Assembly (NCBI RefSeq): GCF_050231725.1
Contig: NZ_CP077172.1
Location: 434,001 to 498,000 of the forward strand
Source: Fusobacterium nucleatum_L
GTDB taxonomy: Bacteria; Fusobacteriota; Fusobacteriia; Fusobacteriales; Fusobacteriaceae
DNA length: 64,000 nt
Reading direction: 5' to 3'
The notes below the pieces were generated by a model. It was not told the origin of the DNA. It made no database searches and was given only the letters and a program-made list of their open reading frames with translations. This document shows, piece after piece, positions 9,149 to 19,244 of this stretch. Position 1 is the first letter of the stretch. The number at the start of each line of letters is the position of its first letter. A program made the translations under genes and the position numbers.

Positions 9149-9192
9149 GAGAAAAGATAGAAGAAAGGAAAAGATTACAACAAGGGGGAAAT

Positions 9193-11106
9193 ATGTTAGT
9201 AAAATATAATGGAGAAAGTAAAGAATATAACAGTAATGTTAATATGTTTGAAATAGCAAAGGGAATTTCTAATTCTCTTGCTAAAAAATCAGTAGGAGCA
9301 AAAGTTGATGGTAAAAATGTAGATATGTCTTATATTCTTGATCATGATGCAGAAGTTGAGTTTATAGATATTGACAGTCCAGAAGGAGAAGATATAGTAA
9401 GACACTCAACAGCTCACTTGATGGCACAAGCTGTACTAAGACTGTATCCTGAAACAAAAGTTACAATAGGACCAGTTATAGAAAATGGTTTTTATTATGA
9501 CTTTGACCCTGTTGAACAATTTACAGAAGATGATTTAGAAAAAATTGAAGCTGAAATGAAAAGAATTGTTAAAGAAAATATAAAATTAGAAAAATATGTT
9601 TTACCAAGAAATGAAGCTATTGATTATTTTAGAGATGTTGATAAAAATAAATACAAAGTTGAAGTTGTTGAAGGAATTCCAGAAGGAGAACAAGTTTCAT
9701 TCTATAAACAAGGGGACTTTACAGATTTATGTAGAGGGACACATGTTCCTTCAACTGGATATTTAAAAGCATTTAAATTAAGAACAGTTGCAGGAGCATA
9801 TTGGAGAGGTAACTCAAAAAATAAAATGCTTCAGAGAATATATGGATATTCTTTTTCTAATGAAGATAGATTAAAAAAATATTTAAAGCTTATGGAAGAA
9901 GCTGAAAAAAGAGACCATAGAAAATTAGGAAAAGAGTTAGAATTATTCTTCTTAAGTGAATATGGACCAGGATTCCCATTCTTCTTACCAAAAGGAATGA
10001 TAGTTAGAAATGTTTTAATTGATTTATGGAGAAAAGAACATGAAAAAGCTGAATATTCTCAATTAGAAACTCCTATAATGCTAAATAAAGAACTATGGGA
10101 AGTTTCAGGACACTGGTTCAACTATAGAGAAAATATGTATACATCTGAAATTGATGAACTAGAATTTGCTATAAAACCAATGAATTGTCCTGGTGGAGTT
10201 TTAGCTTTCAAACACCAATTACATTCATATAAAGATTTACCAGCTAGACTTGCAGAACTTGGAAAAGTTCATAGACATGAATTTTCTGGAGCTTTACATG
10301 GACTTATGAGAGTAAGATCATTTACTCAAGATGATTCTCATATTTTTATGACTCCTGACCAAGTTCAAGATGAAATTATAGGAGTTGTAAATCTTATAGA
10401 TAAATTTTATAGCAAATTATTTGGTTTCGAATATGAAATAGAACTTTCAACTAAACCTGAAAAAGCAATAGGATCTCAAGAAATTTGGGATATGGCAGAA
10501 TCTGCTCTTGCAGGAGCTTTAGATAAATTAGGTAGAAAATATAAAATAAACCCTGGAGATGGAGCTTTTTACGGACCTAAACTAGATTTTAAAATAAAGG
10601 ATGCTATTGGAAGAATGTGGCAATGTGGAACTATTCAACTTGATTTTAACTTGCCTGAAAGATTTGATGTTACTTATATAGGTGAAGATGGAGAAAAACA
10701 TAGACCTGTAATGCTTCATAGAGTTATCTATGGTTCTATAGAAAGATTTATAGGAATTTTAATAGAACACTACGCAGGAGCTTTTCCAATGTGGCTTGCC
10801 CCAGTTCAAGTAAAAGTTTTAACTCTTAATGATGATTGTATTCCTTATGCAAAAGAAATTATGAATACATTACAAGAATTAGGAATTAGAGCAGAACTTG
10901 ATGATAGAAATGAAACTATTGGATATAAAATAAGAGAAGCTAATGGAAAATATAAAATTCCTATGCAATTAATAATTGGTAAAAATGAAGTTGAAAATAA
11001 AGAAGTAAATATCAGAAGATTTGGCTCAAAAGATCAATTCTCTAAATCACTTGATAAATTTTATAATTATGTAGTTGAGGAAGCTACAATTAAGTTTGAT
11101 AAATAG
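9193..11106 (+). CDS. thrS: Threonine-tRNA ligase
   Basis: 637 residues, full length. An N-terminal TGS domain (1-61) is followed by the editing/SAD domain with HSTAHLMAQAV near residue 72. The class II catalytic core has the zinc-ligand region (MNCPGG) and motif 2 around HRHEFSGALHGLMRVRSF, and the protein ends in the anticodon-binding domain (MWLAPVQVKVL onward). It charges tRNA-Thr and edits Ser-tRNA-Thr. RBS AAGGGGGAA. Many Firmicute thrS genes carry a T-box leader; the upstream 180 bases here hold only the palindromic element and no T-box signature that I can see. A lipoprotein gene follows 12 bases after the stop. Confidence 0.97.
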   Translation: MLVKYNGESKEYNSNVNMFEIAKGISNSLAKKSVGAKVDGKNVDMSYILDHDAEVEFIDIDSPEGEDIVRHSTAHLMAQAVLRLYPETKVTIGPVIENGFYYDFDPVEQFTEDDLEKIEAEMKRIVKENIKLEKYVLPRNEAIDYFRDVDKNKYKVEVVEGIPEGEQVSFYKQGDFTDLCRGTHVPSTGYLKAFKLRTVAGAYWRGNSKNKMLQRIYGYSFSNEDRLKKYLKLMEEAEKRDHRKLGKELELFFLSEYGPGFPFFLPKGMIVRNVLIDLWRKEHEKAEYSQLETPIMLNKELWEVSGHWFNYRENMYTSEIDELEFAIKPMNCPGGVLAFKHQLHSYKDLPARLAELGKVHRHEFSGALHGLMRVRSFTQDDSHIFMTPDQVQDEIIGVVNLIDKFYSKLFGFEYEIELSTKPEKAIGSQEIWDMAESALAGALDKLGRKYKINPGDGAFYGPKLDFKIKDAIGRMWQCGTIQLDFNLPERFDVTYIGEDGEKHRPVMLHRVIYGSIERFIGILIEHYAGAFPMWLAPVQVKVLTLNDDCIPYAKEIMNTLQELGIRAELDDRNETIGYKIREANGKYKIPMQLIIGKNEVENKEVNIRRFGSKDQFSKSLDKFYNYVVEEATIKFDK

Positions 11107-11118
11107 AGGAGTAACTAC

Positions 11119-11637
11119 ATGAAAAAAATATTATTAATGCCACTATTATGCATAGCTATTATTTCTTGTGCTAAAAATGAAGAAGCTAAGCCAAAAACAG
11201 TAGAAATATCAAATGTTGCACAGAAACAAAATATTGAAGTTCCTAATCCATTTATAGAGGTGAAAACTTTAGATGATGCTTCTAAAATAGCAGGATTTTC
11301 TTTAGAAGTCCCTTCAGCTTATGAATCTTATAAAAAACAAATAATTCAAACAATTGAAAATGATATGATAGAAGTTATATATTTTGATGAAGAATTAGGA
11401 TTCGAAGGACTTCGTATTAGAAAAGCTAAAGGTACTTACGATATATGTGGAGACTATAATGAATATCCAAATATTGAAACTGTAAAAGTTAGAGGTTATG
11501 AGGTTATAGAAAAAGGTGGTGGTAAAAATATTTTTATAGCAACTTGGACAGATGGAAAATATTCCTATGCAATCAATACTGAGAGAGCTGAGTTAAATAC
11601 AAAAGATATAGCTAACTTAATTTTGAACATAAAATAA
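11119..11637 (+). CDS. Small lipoprotein of unknown function
   Basis: 172 residues with a type II signal peptide: Lys-rich start, hydrophobic core and lipobox AIISC with the lipidated Cys at 17. The mature part opens with a polar linker, then a compact mixed domain that includes DICGDYNEYP and is likely anchored in a membrane. No family is recognised with confidence; it resembles short DUF4367-like lipoproteins only in size and layout. It follows thrS by 12 bases with RBS GAGGAG, so it is probably cotranscribed, and is closed by a terminator at 11667. Confidence 0.75.
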   Translation: MKKILLMPLLCIAIISCAKNEEAKPKTVEISNVAQKQNIEVPNPFIEVKTLDDASKIAGFSLEVPSAYESYKKQIIQTIENDMIEVIYFDEELGFEGLRIRKAKGTYDICGDYNEYPNIETVKVRGYEVIEKGGGKNIFIATWTDGKYSYAINTERAELNTKDIANLILNIK

Positions 11638-11666
11638 AAGTTACTCATCAAACAATTAATACTATT

Positions 11667-11710
11667 AAGAGAATTTTTTAAGAATAACATCTTAGAAAAT
11701 TCTCTTTTTA
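11667..11710 (+). terminator. Intrinsic terminator after thrS-lipoprotein
   Basis: A 17-bp stem with one mismatch (11667-11683 with 11690-11706), a 6-nt loop and a following T run. It separates this plus-strand unit from the convergent methyltransferase gene. Confidence 0.85.
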
Positions 11711-11775
11711 TATATTTATCTACTGAAAAGATTCTACACTCTCGTTTACAACAGCTACTTTTAAAATTCTCTTTA

Positions 11776-13329
11776 TTATTTATTTAAGAAATTAGTTTCT
11801 ATATATTCTCTACAAATTTCTATACTATTTTTTATAACTTCTTCCTTGGATGAGCCTTCTTCAAAAGTTATGACTACTTCCCCTTCTTTTTCCTTTTCTA
11901 ATAAAAGATTAAGAATATCCTCATCTGTTTTTGTTCCATCAAATAAAGTCATAATAATCAAAAGCATTTGATTAAAATCATTATAATTTATTGTTCCTTC
12001 ATAGGCAGCTAATGCTATAACTGGATTAGGATTAGTTATAAAATAATCTAAGTATTTTTTGTATTTAGGATTTAATTTTATTTTTTCTTCCTTCTTAACA
12101 GTAAGTTTTCTTGAATAAACTTCAACTAATTTCCTATACATTAAATAAACTACATTTACATAGACATTATTAATTTCAGTCTTTCTTCTTTCCTTTACTT
12201 TTTTTTCTAATTCATCTATTGTTATAGTGTTTGGATAATTTTCATTTAAAATATCTAAAATTAATTTTACTTCTTCATCTTTAATTTCATTATTTTCTAT
12301 TAAATAAAAATCATTTTTATTTTTTTCATATCTTCCTCTAATATCTATTTCTTTTAAATCTGTTACACGAACATCTTTGGAAATATTTATTTTTTCTTTA
12401 TTGACCTCATGAGTTACTATACTAATTCTAAATTGTCTATCCAATAAAAAGTCATAGTATTGTTCTTTGGCTATATTATCATTTCCACATTCAATAGTTA
12501 ATTTTTCTTCTATTTCATTTGAGATGTTTGGAAATGTTTTCATTAAATCAGAGTCAACAACATGGATTAATCCATATTCTAATAACATTTTATTAAAATT
12601 ATATAAATATAAAGGTTGATTAGTATCTTCTAAATATTCATGTAAAATATAGTAATCATCTTTTTCTGTTACATTAGTAATTCCATCTTTTATTTTTTCA
12701 TTCAATATCGAAAATTCGCTTAAAAACTCTATTGCTCCCCTTCCATATTTTACTGCATTACTTTCATCTATTTTTTCTCCTCTATTTTTTAACATTTCAT
12801 CTCTAAATAGCATTACATCTCTTACTACCTCAAGATTTTTCCATCCAGGATATGTATTATATGAAATTATTGCAGAACCATTTTCTGAAAGATGATTTTT
12901 AATCACATTTAAGATTCCTCTTTGTACTTCTTCATTAACCCAAGAAAATACTCCATGACAAATAATATAATCAAATTTTCCAAGTTTGTCATCAAAATCT
13001 AATACATTTTGATGAAGCAATCTTATATTATCTAAACCTAAATATTTTATTATTCTATTTCCCTCTTCAATTTGAACACTTGATAAGTCAATTCCTACTA
13101 CTTCAGCTTTTGGATTTTCTAAAGCAAAAGGAATTATATTTCCACCAAATGAACAACCTATTTCAAGTACCCTTGCTTTTTCTAAATCAGGTGTTTTAAA
13201 GCCTAATAATTTTAAAACCACTTGTTGTCTACCTGGCTGAGTATAATAAAATGTTTTTGATTTATATGGTGCTTCATCATAACTATTTTTATCTATCTTT
13301 AAATTTTCAAGTGTTTCTTTATTTGCCAT
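11776..13329 (-). CDS. SAM-dependent methyltransferase with regulatory domain
   Basis: 517 residues. The N-terminal class I Rossmann methyltransferase (about 40-200) has motif I VLEIGCSFGGN and the acidic residue after beta-2 in VVGIDLS. The middle (about 210-300, YYILHEYLEDTNQPLYLYNF) matches the methyltransferase regulatory domain family (PF10119 type), and a C-terminal region of about 200 residues carries long charged helices. The substrate is unknown; members often occur near surface or secretion genes. It lies 21 bases after secF and is probably the last gene of the alaS-ruvX-secD-secF run. Confidence 0.8.
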   Translation of the reverse strand: MANKETLENLKIDKNSYDEAPYKSKTFYYTQPGRQQVVLKLLGFKTPDLEKARVLEIGCSFGGNIIPFALENPKAEVVGIDLSSVQIEEGNRIIKYLGLDNIRLLHQNVLDFDDKLGKFDYIICHGVFSWVNEEVQRGILNVIKNHLSENGSAIISYNTYPGWKNLEVVRDVMLFRDEMLKNRGEKIDESNAVKYGRGAIEFLSEFSILNEKIKDGITNVTEKDDYYILHEYLEDTNQPLYLYNFNKMLLEYGLIHVVDSDLMKTFPNISNEIEEKLTIECGNDNIAKEQYYDFLLDRQFRISIVTHEVNKEKINISKDVRVTDLKEIDIRGRYEKNKNDFYLIENNEIKDEEVKLILDILNENYPNTITIDELEKKVKERRKTEINNVYVNVVYLMYRKLVEVYSRKLTVKKEEKIKLNPKYKKYLDYFITNPNPVIALAAYEGTINYNDFNQMLLIIMTLFDGTKTDEDILNLLLEKEKEGEVVITFEEGSSKEEVIKNSIEICREYIETNFLNK

Positions 13330-13350
13330 TTTCTCTTCCTTCTCTCTATT

Positions 13351-14307
13351 TTAAACTAAAATCTTTTCTACTCTTTTACCATCATTATTTTCTTCATCAT
13401 CTTTGAACATATCGTCCATATTGTTACCTTTCCTCTTATTTAATAAATAAACTATTGGAGTAGCTATGAATATTGAACTATATGTTCCTGCAAGTATTCC
13501 TATTAATAGTGTCACTATAAAAGTTTTTAAGCTTGCTCCACCAAAAACTAATATAGCTATTACAGAGAATAATGTTGTAACTGATGTATTTATAGATCTG
13601 ATTGCCGTTTGATTTACAGATTCATCCATACATTCTTCAAGTGTCCAATTTTTATTATGTCTTCTTTTTAAATTTTCTCTTATTCTATCATAAATTACTA
13701 TGGTATCATTGATTGAGTATCCCAGTATAGTAAGTATAGCTGCTATAAATGGTGTATCTACCTCATAACCCATAAGTGCTATAAATCCTACTGCTATAAT
13801 TATATCATGCAATAAAGATAAAATTCCTCCTATAGCAAAACTAAACTCAAATCTCATAGTAATATATATAACTATTAAAATTGCTCCTATTCCCAATGAA
13901 TAAATAGCTGATTTTTTTAGGTCATCTCCTATACTTGCTCCGACTTTATCTTCTTTATCTAATGTATAGGAACCTAATTCTTTTAAATTATTTAAAACTT
14001 TATTTTTATCAGCTTCACTTAATTCAGGAACTCTAACTATAACTGTGCCATCATCAGAAAGTTGAACTTTTCTACTATTTGAATTAACTTGTGGTAATTC
14101 TTCTGATAATTTATCTAAATTTTCATTGATTTGACTTAATGTTACTGTTGTTTCATTATATTTAAATTGAAATAAATTTCCCCCTGAAAAGTCTATTCCA
14201 TAATTAAGTCCTTTTGTAAAAAATATTACTATTGACAAAGCAACAAGGACTATTGAAATTGAAAGATAAATTTTTATATTTTTTATAACATGTAAATTTG
14301 TTTTCAT
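13351..14307 (-). CDS. secF: Protein translocase subunit SecF
   Basis: 318 residues. TM1 near 16-32 is followed by the conserved LNYGIDFSGGNLFQF motif, a periplasmic domain, and five further membrane segments including the MRFEFSFAIGGILSLLHD and TILGYSINDTIVIYDRIREN motifs of the SecD/SecF RND superfamily. It works with SecD in proton-driven completion of Sec export. The start overlaps the secD stop as TAATG. The C-terminal tail is charged. Confidence 0.96.
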   Translation of the reverse strand: MKTNLHVIKNIKIYLSISIVLVALSIVIFFTKGLNYGIDFSGGNLFQFKYNETTVTLSQINENLDKLSEELPQVNSNSRKVQLSDDGTVIVRVPELSEADKNKVLNNLKELGSYTLDKEDKVGASIGDDLKKSAIYSLGIGAILIVIYITMRFEFSFAIGGILSLLHDIIIAVGFIALMGYEVDTPFIAAILTILGYSINDTIVIYDRIRENLKRRHNKNWTLEECMDESVNQTAIRSINTSVTTLFSVIAILVFGGASLKTFIVTLLIGILAGTYSSIFIATPIVYLLNKRKGNNMDDMFKDDEENNDGKRVEKILV

Positions 14308-15542
14308 TATTTAGCCTCCTCTACTGTAACACCAAAAAGTTTTGGACTTCTAAAACCAAATATATTTACAAAAGTTAGAAGTAATACTTTTGTTGCTGTT
14401 ATTGCTGTAAACATTGAGGCTAATGTACCTAATGCCAATGTTACTGCAAATCCTTTTATTGGCCCAGTACCGAATACAAATAATATAGTTGTTATTATCA
14501 AAGTTGTTAAGTTTGAGTCAAATATTGCTATAAAACCTTTATTAAAACCAGAATCTATTGAGTTTCTGATGCTGTTTCCAAATCTCAGTTCTTCTTTTAT
14601 TCTTTCAAAAATAATTACATTGGCATCAACTGCCATTCCAAGTGAAAGAATAAATCCTGCTATACCTGGTAAAGTAAGTGTTGCATCTATGAAATTTAAA
14701 CAAGCAAATGTTATGAATCCAAATAATATTATTGCTAAATCTGCTATAATACCTGGTAATCTATAGAAAATTATCATAAATACCCAGATTAAAACTATTG
14801 CAACCATACCAGCATTTTTACTTTGTGCTATTGATTCATCTCCAAGAGTTGCTCCAACAGTTCTTGTTTCAGCTATTTCTGCTTTTATTGGTAAGGCTCC
14901 TGCATTTAATAATGCTGCTGTACCTTTTGCCTCTTCAACTGTATAATTACCTGTTATAACTCCACTTCCGCCAGTTATTTCAGTATTGATTTTAGGGGCT
15001 GTCTGAACAATTCCATCAAGAGTAATAGCAAGCTGTCTTCCAATATTCTCTCTTGTTATCTTTGCAAAAACTTCTGCTCCTTCTGTTGTCATTTCAAATG
15101 ATATTTGAGGTCTTCCTAAGTTATCATAAGATACATCTGCTTTTTTTAATGCTGATCCTGTAAGAAGTGTTTCTCCCAAGCTACCATCATCATTCATTAA
15201 TTTAAATTCCATCAATGCTGTTTTACCTATTAGGTTTATTGCTTCTTCTGTATTTTGTAGCCCTGGTAATTCTACTATAACTCTATTGTCCCCAGCTTTT
15301 TGAATTGTAGATTCTGCAACTCCAATTCCATTTACTCTTCTATTTAATACTTCAATTAATCTGTTCATAGCATCATTGTCTATTTTTATATTTGAATTTT
15401 CATCTTCCACAGCTTCAAGTACAACGTATGCTCCACCTTTTAAATCTAATCCCAATTTTATTGGTTTAACTAAGCTATAGTACAGAGCTACTGCAAAAAT
15501 TGCTATAACCATTAACAATCTAAGAAATAATTTCTTATTCAT
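14307..15542 (-). CDS. secD: Protein translocase subunit SecD
   Basis: 411 residues, short compared with E. coli SecD (615) but typical of the compact form. It has TM1, then KLGLDLKGGAYVVLEA, the P1 periplasmic domain (IVELPGLQNTEEA and EVFAKITRENIGRQLAI), and a C-terminal bundle with GMAVDANVIIFERIKEE, the conserved RND motif that carries the proton-relay Asp. It is translationally coupled to secF through a 1-base overlap and lies 21 bases after ruvX. Confidence 0.96.
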   Translation of the reverse strand: MNKKLFLRLLMVIAIFAVALYYSLVKPIKLGLDLKGGAYVVLEAVEDENSNIKIDNDAMNRLIEVLNRRVNGIGVAESTIQKAGDNRVIVELPGLQNTEEAINLIGKTALMEFKLMNDDGSLGETLLTGSALKKADVSYDNLGRPQISFEMTTEGAEVFAKITRENIGRQLAITLDGIVQTAPKINTEITGGSGVITGNYTVEEAKGTAALLNAGALPIKAEIAETRTVGATLGDESIAQSKNAGMVAIVLIWVFMIIFYRLPGIIADLAIILFGFITFACLNFIDATLTLPGIAGFILSLGMAVDANVIIFERIKEELRFGNSIRNSIDSGFNKGFIAIFDSNLTTLIITTILFVFGTGPIKGFAVTLALGTLASMFTAITATKVLLLTFVNIFGFRSPKLFGVTVEEAK

Positions 15543-15563
15543 TCTTTCCCTTCCTCCAAAAAT

Positions 15564-15980
15564 TTATTTTTTCATATTCAAATATGTTTGTAATATTATT
15601 GAGGCAGCTACTTTATCGACTACCTTTCTTTTTTCAATAGCTCCATTTTTATTTAGTTCTTTTAAAATGTTATCAGCTATTACTGTTGAAAATCTTTCAT
15701 CTACTTCAATTATTTGAAGATTTTCAATTTCTTTTTTTAATTTTTCAATATATTCTCTTACTTTTTCTGCCTGTCTTTTTTCTTCTCCATCAAGACTTTT
15801 AGGTATACCTACAACTACTAGGTTTGTATCATTCTCCTTGCAAATTTCTGCAATTCTTTTTACAGATTTTACTTTTTTTCTATTGATAGTTTCTAATGGT
15901 GTGGCAATTATACCCATTAAATCAGATCTTGCCACTCCAATTCTTACATCACCAATATCAAGTGCTATATATCTTTTCAT
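15564..15980 (-). CDS. ruvX: RuvX/YqgF putative pre-16S rRNA nuclease
   Basis: 138 residues of RNase H fold. The first catalytic Asp lies in ALDIGDVRIGVARSD, VVVGIPKSLDG is the second motif, and DERFST then DKVAASIIL holds the later acidic residues. E. coli YqgF takes part in 5'-end maturation of 16S rRNA, and homologues have Holliday-junction resolvase activity. It follows alaS by 17 bases, the common alaS-ruvX pairing in Firmicutes and Fusobacteria. Confidence 0.93.
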   Translation of the reverse strand: MKRYIALDIGDVRIGVARSDLMGIIATPLETINRKKVKSVKRIAEICKENDTNLVVVGIPKSLDGEEKRQAEKVREYIEKLKKEIENLQIIEVDERFSTVIADNILKELNKNGAIEKRKVVDKVAASIILQTYLNMKK

Positions 15981-15997
15981 TCTACCTCTTATTAAAA

Positions 15998-18601
15998 TTA
16001 TATCAATTTATTTTCTATGATTTCTCTAATTTTTTTGAAGGCATCTAAAAGTTTACTTTCATCTTTTCCACCAGCTTGTGCAAAATCTGCTCTTCCTCCA
16101 CCTTTTCCACCTGTTATTTCAGCTAATTGTTTTACTAAATCTCCTGCTTTTACCTTATCTGTTAAAGTTTTTGTAACTCCTACTGCAAAAGATAATTTAT
16201 CCTGAGTACTTGCTAGAACTACTATTGCTTTTTCATGACTATCTTTAATAGTATCTATCATAGTTCTTAAATCTTCAGCTGATTTATCTTTAAATGCAGC
16301 TACCAATACTTTAACTCCATTTATTTCTTCCATTCCTGTCAATGCTGCCTTTGTTTCAAATAGTGCAACTTTTTGTTTTAAAGATTCTAATTCTTTTTCA
16401 GTATCTTTCAGACTTTCTAAAGTTTTTTCTACTTTTTCAACTACATTAGTATTTGAAGCTTTTAATTTCTTTTCAATTTCTTTTAAAGTGTCAGCTTCTT
16501 CTTTTTCAACTAAGTATGCCCCATAGCCTGTTTTAGCTTCTATTCTTCTAACTCCTGCTGCTATACCACCTTCAGAAACTATTTTGAATAAACCTATTTT
16601 AGCTATGTTATCTATATGAGTTCCACCACAAAGTTCAGTTGAGAATCCAGGGACATCTACAACTCTTACTACTTCACCATATTTATCACCAAATAGCATC
16701 ATAGCTCCTAAGTTTTTAGCTTCTTCTATGCTGTGGTGACTTACAACAACTTCTATACCTTCTCTTATCTTTTCATTTACTATATTTTCAATTTTAGTAA
16801 GTTGTTCAGCTGTAACAGCTTCATAGTGGCTAAAGTCAAATCTTAATTTATCTGGATCAACTAAAGATCCTGCTTGTTGAACATGTGTTCCAACTACTTC
16901 TCTTAAAGCCTTATGTAATAAGTGAGTAGCAGTATGGTTTTTAGCTGTATCAAGTCTTCTAAGAAGATTTACTTCTAATTTATAAGTTTTATTTTCTTCA
17001 GTGCTACCTTTTTCAATTTCAACAGTGTGAATAAATATATCTTTTTGCTTTTGTACATCTAATACTTTAGCTAAGAAATCATCTGAATAAATTCTTCCTT
17101 GATCTCCAACTTGTCCTCCAGATTCAGCATAGAAAGGAGTTTTATCAAAAATCAATAGATATTTTCCATCTTTTGCTTCTCTAGAACTTAAAAGTTTAGC
17201 TTCATCTTGAGTATTTTCATAACCTGTGAATTTAGTTACTCCATGTTTATCATAGAAGTTTTCTATAAAGCTATCTTGCCCTTTTTCCATTACAACTTCT
17301 CTAGCTGATCTAGCTTTTTCTTTTTGTTCTTCCATTTTAGTTTCAAATTCTTCTCTTAATACAGTTACTCCTCTTTCCTCAGCAATTTCTTCTGTTAATT
17401 CATAAGGGAAACCATAAGTGTCATAAAGTTTAAATGAAATTTTTCCATCTAGTTTATTTTTTCCATTAGCTAGTAAATTATCAATTTCTTGATTTACAAG
17501 TTGTATTCCTTGATCCAAGGTATTAGAGAATTTTTCTTCTTCTATTTTTACAATCTTTCTGATATTTTCTAAATTTTTCTTTAAATCTGGATAAGCTACT
17601 TCAAATCTTTCAACAACCTTATCCACCATCTTATACATGAATAAGTCTTTATACCCTAATAATCTTCCATGTCTAACTGCTCTTCTTAAGATTCTTCTTA
17701 AGATATATCCTCTTCCTTCATTAGAAGGTATAACTCCATCATTAACTAAAAAAGTTACTGCTCTTGCATGGTCTGTTATAACTTTTAAAGAGAAGTTAAT
17801 TTCAGAACTTTTTCCATATTGGCTTCCTGTAATTTTTGCTGCTTCTTCTAAAATAGGAAATAGTAAATCAGTTTCAAAGTTATTAGCTTTACCTTGTACT
17901 ACTGCTGCTATTCTTTCAAGTCCTGCTCCTGTATCTATATTCTTTTTAGGTAGAGGTTCTAAACTTCCATCTTCCATTCTATTCCATTCAGTGAACACCA
18001 GATTCCATATTTCTATGAAACGGTTATCTGTTCCTTCATCTCCAATTTTAGAATTTTCATCTCCTCCATATTGTACACCAAGGTCAACATGGATTTCAGA
18101 ACAAGGTCCACAAGAACCAGTAGGTCCTGCTGACCACCAGTTTTCACTTTCTCCCATTCTAACTATTCTTTCTCTTGGAAAATTACACTTTTCTATCCAA
18201 ATTCTTTCTGCTTCATCATCTGTTGTAAATACAGTTACCCATAGTTTATCTTTATTAAGTTTTAAAACTTCTGTTACAAATTCCCAAGACCAAGCTATAG
18301 CTTCTTCTTTAAAATAATCTCCAAAAGAGAAATTTCCTAGCATTTCAAAAAATGTATGGTGTCTTGCAGTTCTTCCAACATTTTCCAAGTCATTTGTTCT
18401 TATACATTTTTGATAAGTTGTAACTCTTGGATAAGGTGCTTCCTTTTGTCCTAAAAAATATGGCTTAAATGGTACCATTCCTGCTACTGTCAAAAGTAAA
18501 GTTGGATCATCTGGTATCAAAGATGCACTTTCAAAATGTTTATGCTGTTTTTGCATAAAAAATTCAATAAATTTCTCTCTAATTTCGTTACCTGTTAACA
18601 T
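15998..18601 (-). CDS. alaS: Alanine-tRNA ligase
   Basis: 867 residues, full length. The class II core opens with TARHHTFFEMLGNFSFGDYF, the editing domain carries zinc ligands in TATHLLHKALR and ELCGGTHIDNIAKIG, a coiled coil (about 700-760, KKLKASNTNVVEKVEKTLE) follows, and the C-Ala domain includes GGKGGGRADFAQAGG. It charges tRNA-Ala and deacylates Ser- and Gly-tRNA-Ala. First of the probable alaS-ruvX-secD-secF-methyltransferase unit. A long antisense frame (17637-18317) is a shadow of this coding region. Confidence 0.97.
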   Translation of the reverse strand: MLTGNEIREKFIEFFMQKQHKHFESASLIPDDPTLLLTVAGMVPFKPYFLGQKEAPYPRVTTYQKCIRTNDLENVGRTARHHTFFEMLGNFSFGDYFKEEAIAWSWEFVTEVLKLNKDKLWVTVFTTDDEAERIWIEKCNFPRERIVRMGESENWWSAGPTGSCGPCSEIHVDLGVQYGGDENSKIGDEGTDNRFIEIWNLVFTEWNRMEDGSLEPLPKKNIDTGAGLERIAAVVQGKANNFETDLLFPILEEAAKITGSQYGKSSEINFSLKVITDHARAVTFLVNDGVIPSNEGRGYILRRILRRAVRHGRLLGYKDLFMYKMVDKVVERFEVAYPDLKKNLENIRKIVKIEEEKFSNTLDQGIQLVNQEIDNLLANGKNKLDGKISFKLYDTYGFPYELTEEIAEERGVTVLREEFETKMEEQKEKARSAREVVMEKGQDSFIENFYDKHGVTKFTGYENTQDEAKLLSSREAKDGKYLLIFDKTPFYAESGGQVGDQGRIYSDDFLAKVLDVQKQKDIFIHTVEIEKGSTEENKTYKLEVNLLRRLDTAKNHTATHLLHKALREVVGTHVQQAGSLVDPDKLRFDFSHYEAVTAEQLTKIENIVNEKIREGIEVVVSHHSIEEAKNLGAMMLFGDKYGEVVRVVDVPGFSTELCGGTHIDNIAKIGLFKIVSEGGIAAGVRRIEAKTGYGAYLVEKEEADTLKEIEKKLKASNTNVVEKVEKTLESLKDTEKELESLKQKVALFETKAALTGMEEINGVKVLVAAFKDKSAEDLRTMIDTIKDSHEKAIVVLASTQDKLSFAVGVTKTLTDKVKAGDLVKQLAEITGGKGGGRADFAQAGGKDESKLLDAFKKIREIIENKLI

Positions 18602-18663
18602 TTTTTTGTCTATAATGGAAGATAAATTCTCCCATATAGCCTCCTCCTTTTATTATTTATCTT

Positions 18664-19239
18664 TTATATTTTGTTCACTCTTTTATATTCTTCAAAACGT
18701 TTTTTTAAAGTTGATATTAACTGAGACCATTTTTTTTGATATTTTTCTGGCAATGAAAAACCTCTAACAAAGGCATATGGACTTCCTACGACATTTGTCA
18801 TAGCAAAAATCTTATCATCTTTCTCATTAGCAAAAACAATTAAAGTTTTTGTATCAGATTTCTCATATGAAATTCCATAAAAAACATAAATATTCCCATC
18901 AAATGGAGCATAGTCTACACACATCATTGGATTATCATTACTTGAAGAAGATGGAATTGCACTACCATGCTTCTCCACTTCAAGTAAAGTTTTTATTTCT
19001 TCTTTTGACAGTACAGGTGGTAAAGAAGTATTTTTTCCCAACCATTTTTCATCTTTAGGGTTAAAATCACTATAACCCCATTCATTTACAAAATCTCCCA
19101 TTAAAAAATATACATTTTCCTCAGCTTTATAGTATGAATCTAAGTTTTTAGCAAATAAAGAAGTACTTGAAAATCCTCCACATATTAACAATAAGCCAAA
19201 AAATATCAATAATCTACTTTTTCTCATCTTGTTAAACAT
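18664..19239 (-). CDS. Exported protein of unknown function
   Basis: 191 residues with a Sec signal peptide: MRKSR, a hydrophobic stretch and a cleavage site near SLFAKN. The mature protein is rich in Tyr and Lys, has one Cys (MMCVDYAP) and a Ser run, and ends in a basic helix. I recognise no family. It lies 5 bases after lptB, which hints at an envelope role, but that is inference from position only. A second in-frame Met (codon 5) could also be the start. Confidence 0.65.
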   Translation of the reverse strand: MFNKMRKSRLLIFFGLLLICGGFSSTSLFAKNLDSYYKAEENVYFLMGDFVNEWGYSDFNPKDEKWLGKNTSLPPVLSKEEIKTLLEVEKHGSAIPSSSSNDNPMMCVDYAPFDGNIYVFYGISYEKSDTKTLIVFANEKDDKIFAMTNVVGSPYAFVRGFSLPEKYQKKWSQLISTLKKRFEEYKRVNKI

Positions 19240-19244
19240 CTCCT

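Noticed and set aside
9014..9192. Possible T-box riboswitch before thrS
   Set aside because: The only structure is the palindromic repeat; no T-box sequence (TGGNACCGCG-like) or specifier loop was found and the gap is short.
17637..18317. 226-codon plus-strand open frame inside alaS
   Set aside because: It is antisense to highly conserved alaS residues and has no ribosome site or family resemblance; a coding shadow.
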